Assembly (NCBI GenBank): GCA_002794785.1
Contig: NBBA01000008.1
Span: 1,240,001-1,304,000, forward strand
Source: Coniferiporia sulphurascens
Lineage: Eukaryota > Basidiomycota > Agaricomycetes > Hymenochaetales > Hymenochaetaceae
DNA: 64,000 bases
Direction of reading: 5' to 3'
Below are positions 59,033-64,000 of the stretch, piece by piece. The first letter of the stretch is position 1, and every line of letters starts with the position of its first letter. A program made the translations under genes and the position numbers. A model generated the notes under the pieces. The model made no database searches. It had not been told where the DNA came from and was given only the letters and a program-made list of their open reading frames with translations.

Positions 59033-60847
59033 TCACAATTCCCATTTTATTTCCTTATCTTTTGGCATCATTCTCCGAACGACTACTTCGTTTATTTCAG
59101 GACAGTCACAAATGTATAAGGATTCGAACTCAGGGGCGATGAGGATGTCTTTGATGCTGAAAATAAAGGACATGTTGAACATTCTGCAATCTTTGAGATT
59201 TAGTGTTCGCAGTGGAGGATAGGGGGACTGTCCACGCTCGAGTTTGATTACTTTGAGAGCACTCGGGTGCTGCATATCTGTGCAGGAGATGCTCAGGTAC
59301 TCGATTCGGGGAAGCCTGGTGAGAGCGGTATCTAACATCCCTTTTGTTTCTGTTTCTGTAAGGTCGGGCTCCGCAATTTCAAAGCTGAAGTCCAAGGATT
59401 TGAGATTGGGCCAGCGCAAGCTTTCTTCAGGAAAGAAGGCTTCTATCTGAGAGTCGACATGAGAAGGAAAATAAGCCACTATGTGAAGGGTTAACTCCGT
59501 TATGTTTGGCATGGAGATTGCGCCGAGGAGATTGTAGAGGGACCCCTCCTCACATTGTTCTGCACTGAACCGTAGTTTCTTCAATTGTTGTAGTTCAATA
59601 TGCATGCCGTCCACTTCGGAAAAATAGTCAATTGCATTTAGCTCAACGTTTAGTTCGCTGAGGGAGTGCAGCGGTCGCAAGAATGTTATGACCTCTTGCA
59701 TACTCCATATAGGTCGATTATGAGAGGCGCCATCTAGGACGAGTTCAAGACACGTTATTGTTGTTGCAGGAAGCAGCGGAATGAGGTTGACAGTCCTTAG
59801 GAGCCGAAGTGCAGGCATTTTCCATGTAACGAAGAAGTGCCGGAGTTCCTTGTCCGGGTCCTGCTCATTGTCTACAACGTTCAAGTTGTAGCCATCATCG
59901 ATGGGTATATCAAACCTATAGTCGATGCAAAGTGTTTCAAGGGCGAAGAGCGTATTCAATGGAGAGATCCTGCCCAGGTCTGAAAATAGGTCTTGGTATG
60001 GTCATCAAAACGGTCGATTGAGAACGACCTCCACCGAGACGAGTGGGGGGCTACCATTTGAAGGAATAGCCTGTTACGATCGCAGCTGTTGGAGCCGCCG
60101 AGCCAACTTCTAATATCAAGTGTGATATCTATTCCAACAGATTTGCTCCTTTCGAGATAGTACTCTGGGTATATGAGACTGGTCAAGTGTGTCCATAATC
60201 GGGGTGTCCTTAAGGCGATGTTACGGAAGTCCTTGCTAACCAGTGCGAGGTCTTCACATCGACATGGCCTGAGCCCATCGCAATTGCACACCTCCTCGAA
60301 TATTTGCGCAAAGATTTCTATGGGAAGGGATAAAAATCCTTTCCGATAGATGGCAGGAAGCGCCTTGGATCGCACTTCAGGGAGGCTCTCCTTCACAACA
60401 TGCACCAATAATTCAAGAGAGCCGGTTAAAACTCTAAGTTTATCCAGTGCGGCTACAGCGGACGGTGCATCACCATAATCTTGCAGTAGGGTAGTGAGGA
60501 AAGGCCTGCAACGGGTCAAGTTAGCTCGACACACGCTTTGAGATTGGAAGGGGTAAGCGGACCTATCTAAGGCCATAACCTTTTTATGAATATATTTGGT
60601 AGTAAAACATTACATCAGTTCGTGCGCAGATCGTTTCCCCTATTTTGGTAGTCTAGAACATAAACTGTACAGTTGGGCGCATATAGTCACGCCCGAGGCG
60701 TCCGTGCACCTCAGTCCTTTTGACCCGGGCTGAGATCTTTGCACACTTTTCCAAGTCTGGCTGCTCTGATTTTATGATAGTCGCTGCATGCGAAATGAAG
60801 CTCTCCAGTAGGCTGAGGTCAATTGTCTTTAGCACTCTTGCGTTCAT
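59033..60847 (-). pseudogene. F-box-like copy N (class IV)
   Basis: Exon 1 starts MNARVLKTIDLSLLESFISH at 60847 but is cut after PDLEK by a 161-bp insertion (60585-60745); VMALDR resumes after it. Exon 2 has the F-box (LSLPIEIFAQIFEE, FRNIALRTPRLWTHL) up to FSIDRF. A one-base deletion near 60000 then shifts the frame, and the body continues open to 59033: VDNEQDPDKELRHFFVTW, LQQLKKLRFSAEQ, SPYPPLRTLNLKDC, RRMMPKDKEIKWEL. Partner of copy G. Insertion and frameshift both disrupt it, although the insertion might be spliced if it recruited splice sites. Confidence 0.85.
60585..60745. mobile_element. Hairpin repeat copy 4, inserted in copy N
   Basis: 161-bp insertion between codons of exon 1, flanked by a 5-bp direct repeat CTTTT (60580-60584 and 60746-60750). 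Copy G shows the empty site (TTGGAAAAG equivalent followed directly by ATGGCC). It contains GCGCATATAGTC (60677) and CACCTCAGTCC (60707-60717), with an imperfect right arm GGGCTGAG. No coding capacity. This copy shows that the hairpin family moves or moved. Confidence 0.65.
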
Positions 60848-60909
60848 GGTGGTCATCGTCGATCGAAGGGCGAGACGCGTCGCGACGCGCATGTTTTCTA
60901 AGCGGTAGT

Positions 60910-60915
60910 CACGTG
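60910..60915. promoter_or_regulatory. CACGTG box upstream of copy N
   Basis: CACGTG lies 63-68 bp upstream of the copy N start codon. The class IV partner G has CATGTG at the equivalent place (about 35932), a C-to-T change at the central CpG. Confidence 0.35.
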
Positions 60916-61479
60916 CACATGTACAGTTCCATCGTGCTGGCCTACATGTAGTATTATCTACAGACTCCACACGTATCCTAATTTATTGCCAACCTGGTCT
61001 ATCGTGACAGACAAAGTCTGTTAAGCGCTGCTAGGAACTCTTTCGCCATTTAGTTTATCAAGCTAGTGAGCCAGTAGTTGGCACGACTATTATAGCAGCG
61101 AGGTTTCAATCCAGAAAATTTAATAGTTAACTACTATGGAACACACCGGTAGAATAGACTTGTGTATTGAATTGGAACACAAAATTTCTTCTTACTTACT
61201 CATCGTTGCGAGTAGCTGGCCCTTTCTCTTTCGAGCGGTAAACGCGAGACCCAATGATCCTTGTCCTATTTGTGTTCTGGACATGCTTTCACTCGCTTAA
61301 ACAGGCGGATTTATCATGGGTTTAAGGATGAGTCATAAAATGCAATACATAGCAAGAGAGTCAGGTGCCCTTCCTGCTTTGGGCCGTTCAAAATCCCATC
61401 TTTATTCTGTTGATGTAATAGGCACCTCTGCTTCAGAGTGAGATAAGGTCGAAACATAAGAGAGGGGCTGGATACGTAC
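60916..61479. other. Spacer between copies N and K
   Basis: About 61250-61479 is the 3' flank of copy K, homologous to flanks of copies E and J (AATGATCCTTGTCCTATTTGTG). No gene seen. Confidence 0.4.
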
Positions 61480-63119
61480 AATTTCCATTTCAGATTTTTG
61501 CCCTCCAACATCAGATTCTGCACAACATTCTTATCGATATGGGGACAATCAATGATTTCGAGTGTCTCAAACACGGGCGCATTGATTATATCTTTGATAC
61601 TAAAAATGAATGACGTATCGAACAGGAAGCATTCTTCGAGTTGTAGTGTTCAGAGTGGAGGATAAGGTGACTGCCCACGCTCACGTTTGTGTACAGTAAG
61701 CATGCTTGGACGGGCAATACCAGTACAGGAGATGTGCAGGTGTTGGAGTTTTGGAAGCCTGGTGAAAACGATATCCAACGACCTATCTGACACATATCTT
61801 TCATCATCGAGATCGACCTCAAAATCAAGTGACTCGAGATGAGACCAGCATGAGCCGTTTTCCGGAAAAAGGAGCTCGAGCTGTGATTTGAGGATGGGAA
61901 GCATATTTGCTTCAATGTGGAGGGCCAATTCCGATATATTCGGTGCGGAGATTGCCTCTAGAAGTTCACCAAACGTCGTCGCATCTTCATGTATTTCTGT
62001 TGCAAGTCGTAGTTTCTTCAGTTGTGGGAGTTCTACATACACATCGTCCAAGTCGAAGAATTCCTCAACCTTTTTAAGGTCGATGGACAGCTCGTTGAGG
62101 GAATGCAGCTGACGTAGAAGTCCCGTAATATCCCCCAAACTCCACTCAAAAATACTTACAAAGCCTGCACTGGCCAGATCGAGTCGAAAGCATGTTACCA
62201 ATGTAGTGGGGGTGGGGAGCAAGGGGACGAAATTGACCGTCTCTATGGTCTGGAGTGCAGGTAATTTCCATTCATTAAAGAAATGCTTAAGGTCCTTGTC
62301 GGGGTCCTGGTCGATGACAAAATCATCGTCAATGGGCAAAGCATACAGATAATCAATGCGAAGTGTCTTGAGGGCAAGGAAGCCATTCGCTGGCGAAATG
62401 TTGCGCAAGTCTGAGAATAGGTCTCGAAGTGAATCATCAAATGCTATGTCGAGCGAGAATGACTTCCATCGCGATGAGTGCGGGACGACCATTTGAAGGA
62501 ATAACCTCACACGATCAAGGGTAAATTTTTGTCTCTCTTCGATGTTGACGTCTACACCAGTGGATCGACTCCTTTCGAGATAGTGCTTCGGGTATTTGCT
62601 ACTGGTCAAGCGAGTCCATAGTTGTGGTGTGTTCAAAGCAATGTCACGGAAGTCCTTGCTGACCAGCGCAAGGTCTTCACATGCATGCAACCTAATACCA
62701 TCATCATCGCATACATCCTCGAATATTTTTGAGGTAACCTCGGCGGGCAGTGACAAAATTCCCTTTTGATAGATGGTGGGAAGCACCCCTACCCGCACTC
62801 TGGGAAGGCCCTCCCTCACAGTCCGAGACAATAAGTCGAGAGCGCTGGTCAGGGATTTGAGCCTATTCAATGCAGCTACAACAGAAGGCGCATCATTGCA
62901 GTCCTGTAGTAGGGTGGTGAGAAAGGGCCTTGCGACAAGATGTCAAGTTAGCAAGCGTGGTAACCCGAGCCCACGATGAAGGAGAACACACCCGTCCAGA
63001 GCCAAAATGTCGTCTAGGTCTGTTTGGTCTTGTTTTGGGATCGCTTTTGCATGCGAGATGAAGGTCTCGAGCAAGTTGTAGTCAATGTCCTGGTGCGAAT
63101 TCGCGTTTACAGTGGTCAT
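61480..63119 (-). pseudogene. F-box-like copy K (class III), single TGA
   Basis: Start at 63119 (MTTVNANSHQDIDYNLLETF); exon 1 splices to PFLTTLLQDCNDAPSV. The body is open for over 400 codons: F-box LSLPAEVTSKIFED, FRDIALNTPQLWTRL, IDQDPDKDLKHFFNEW, ELPQLKKLRLA, SPYPPL. It stops at TGA 61650-61652, where CGA is expected in PPLRTL. The conserved C-terminal part (SFIFSIKDIINAP, KNLKWKL) follows in frame. One Arg-to-stop change, shared with copy J, is the only lesion. A protein of about 450 aa lacking the C-terminal 60 residues could still be made, so it may be a truncated functional gene. Confidence 0.8.
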
Positions 63120-63700
63120 CGTCGAGGGAAAGCGAGATGCACTGTGGTCTGACACGGACCTGCTGATGCATGTGCTCTAGTGCCGATCACCTCCGACAAC
63201 TCCGAGTCGTACTCTAGTCGTGACCAGCGTCAGACTGATCGCCAGGCAACGATGAAGCCGAGTCATCCCGACTAACTGTTTCCGCTCTCTACTTGTACAT
63301 GTATGTGCTTCGCCTGGTCCACTGTGTTTATTTATTAGAAAGGCTGTGGTAGTGGTATCTATGTCACACGCCCTGTGGGTTGTGTGCGACGTAGTGGGAC
63401 CTATCCGAGTCGTACCTGCGGCTCAGGTTGGTGATGCGGCGGGTGCTGTAAAACGGAATAAACCATAGTAGCAGGTGGGTGGCGATGACCCATGGGAATA
63501 AATATGTAGTTTCCTTACTAGGCCATGCATAGAGCCTGTTGTTTTTTTCATTACAACTTTTAAAATTCAATTTGATCTCTTGACTTCATATATTGTTATC
63601 CTGGAAATTCCTGATGCATAGAGCTATAATATTAGGTCTCAGATGTACTGCAGGGAACACTATAGAAAGTTTTTTTTGACCAACTTTTTCCAGCCGACAT
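63120..63700. other. Promoter of copy K and right spacer
   Basis: 63160-63340 aligns in reverse with 31735-31900, the region upstream of copy E, and shows the site where the hAT-like element is absent. Near 63505 the sequence TATGTAGTTTCCTTACTA resembles the upstream part of the hairpin repeat family. Confidence 0.5.
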
Positions 63701-64000
63701 ATGATCAGCAGCCTACTCATCCGCTTACTCATCCAGCAAACAACCAGCCTCGCAGGAGTCGCAGCCCTTGCTGCAGCTTTGATCATCCTTGCCTACCAAT
63801 CCTTGACCAGTCTCGACCCCGTCCCTACTAGTCTACCCATGCCTACTTCGCATCGCAAAGTCTGTGTAATTTACGGCGAAAGAAACCTTCAAAAGATTCT
63901 GTCAGTGCCTGTCTCTGAAACTGTGGGGGCGGTGAAAAAACTCGGGGAGAAAGAAATCCTGGGCCATCTTACGAGTCAACCTGGGTTCCCATCAGGAATA
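63701..64000 (+). CDS. Unidentified open frame running off the window
   Basis: From ATG 63701 the frame stays open for 100 codons to the window edge. Residues 5-32 are hydrophobic (LLIRLLIQQTT, then AGVAALAAALIILAYQ), a likely signal anchor or membrane helix. A hydrophilic part with KVCVIYGERNLQKIL and VKKLGEKEILGHL follows. I do not recognise a family. Codon content and the absence of stops in this AT-moderate DNA make a real 5' exon plausible, but it could be chance. Confidence 0.45.
   Translation, partial: MISSLLIRLLIQQTTSLAGVAALAAALIILAYQSLTSLDPVPTSLPMPTSHRKVCVIYGERNLQKILSVPVSETVGAVKKLGEKEILGHLTSQPGFPSGI

Overview
The window looks like nuclear DNA of a basidiomycete fungus, most probably an agaricomycete. 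Genes are broken by many 49-65 bp introns, including some GC-AG ones. Single-copy housekeeping genes match fungal families, and there is a large lineage-specific F-box array plus multi-pass membrane genes with a DUF6533-like core. No database search was possible; all family calls come from reading motifs.

Layout. 1-2.54 kb is mobile DNA: a solo LTR with target-site duplication, then an almost perfect palindrome of Tc1/mariner type. 3.4-13.9 kb is a compact housekeeping block: YAE1-like (-), EMC1 (+), a SIT4/PP6-type phosphatase (-) and a TSL1/TPS3-like trehalose synthase regulatory subunit (+). YAE1/EMC1 and phosphatase/trehalose subunit are divergent pairs; EMC1 and the phosphatase converge. 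All four could be spliced into full-length reading frames.

14.3-63.1 kb is an accessory region built from one F-box-like family. I count 13 sizeable copies and 3 relics. Copies left of 39.9 kb are on +, and copies right of 47.1 kb are on -. Four classes are recognisable from the N-terminus: I (MNTK/MDTK), II (MNFAK/MNAKT), III (MTTxxxNS) and IV (MNVGV/MNARV). Only the first copy (14361-16114) is free of visible lesions; the rest carry frameshifts, CGA-to-TGA stops, deletions, a solo LTR, a small hairpin repeat or an upstream hAT-like element. A III-IV-II trio at 33.5-39.8 kb recurs in inverted orientation at 63.1-55.3 kb.

Four DUF6533-like membrane protein genes sit inside the array (three on - at 21.6-30.8 kb, one on + at 42.4-44.1 kb). 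Two of them lie in a direct duplication of about 3 kb. All four share consecutive micro-exons of 20 and 15 nt. A secreted GH18 chitinase at 44.7-46.5 kb has an intact catalytic motif but a 2-nt frameshift. The right edge holds the start of an unidentified open frame with an N-terminal membrane segment.

The F-box proteins would be expected to act as substrate adaptors of SCF ubiquitin ligases; their targets cannot be read from sequence. The most unusual signals are a short mobile hairpin repeat with compensatory base changes, the double micro-exon, the shared TGA stops, and a CACGTG box repeatedly found 60-90 bp upstream of F-box start codons.
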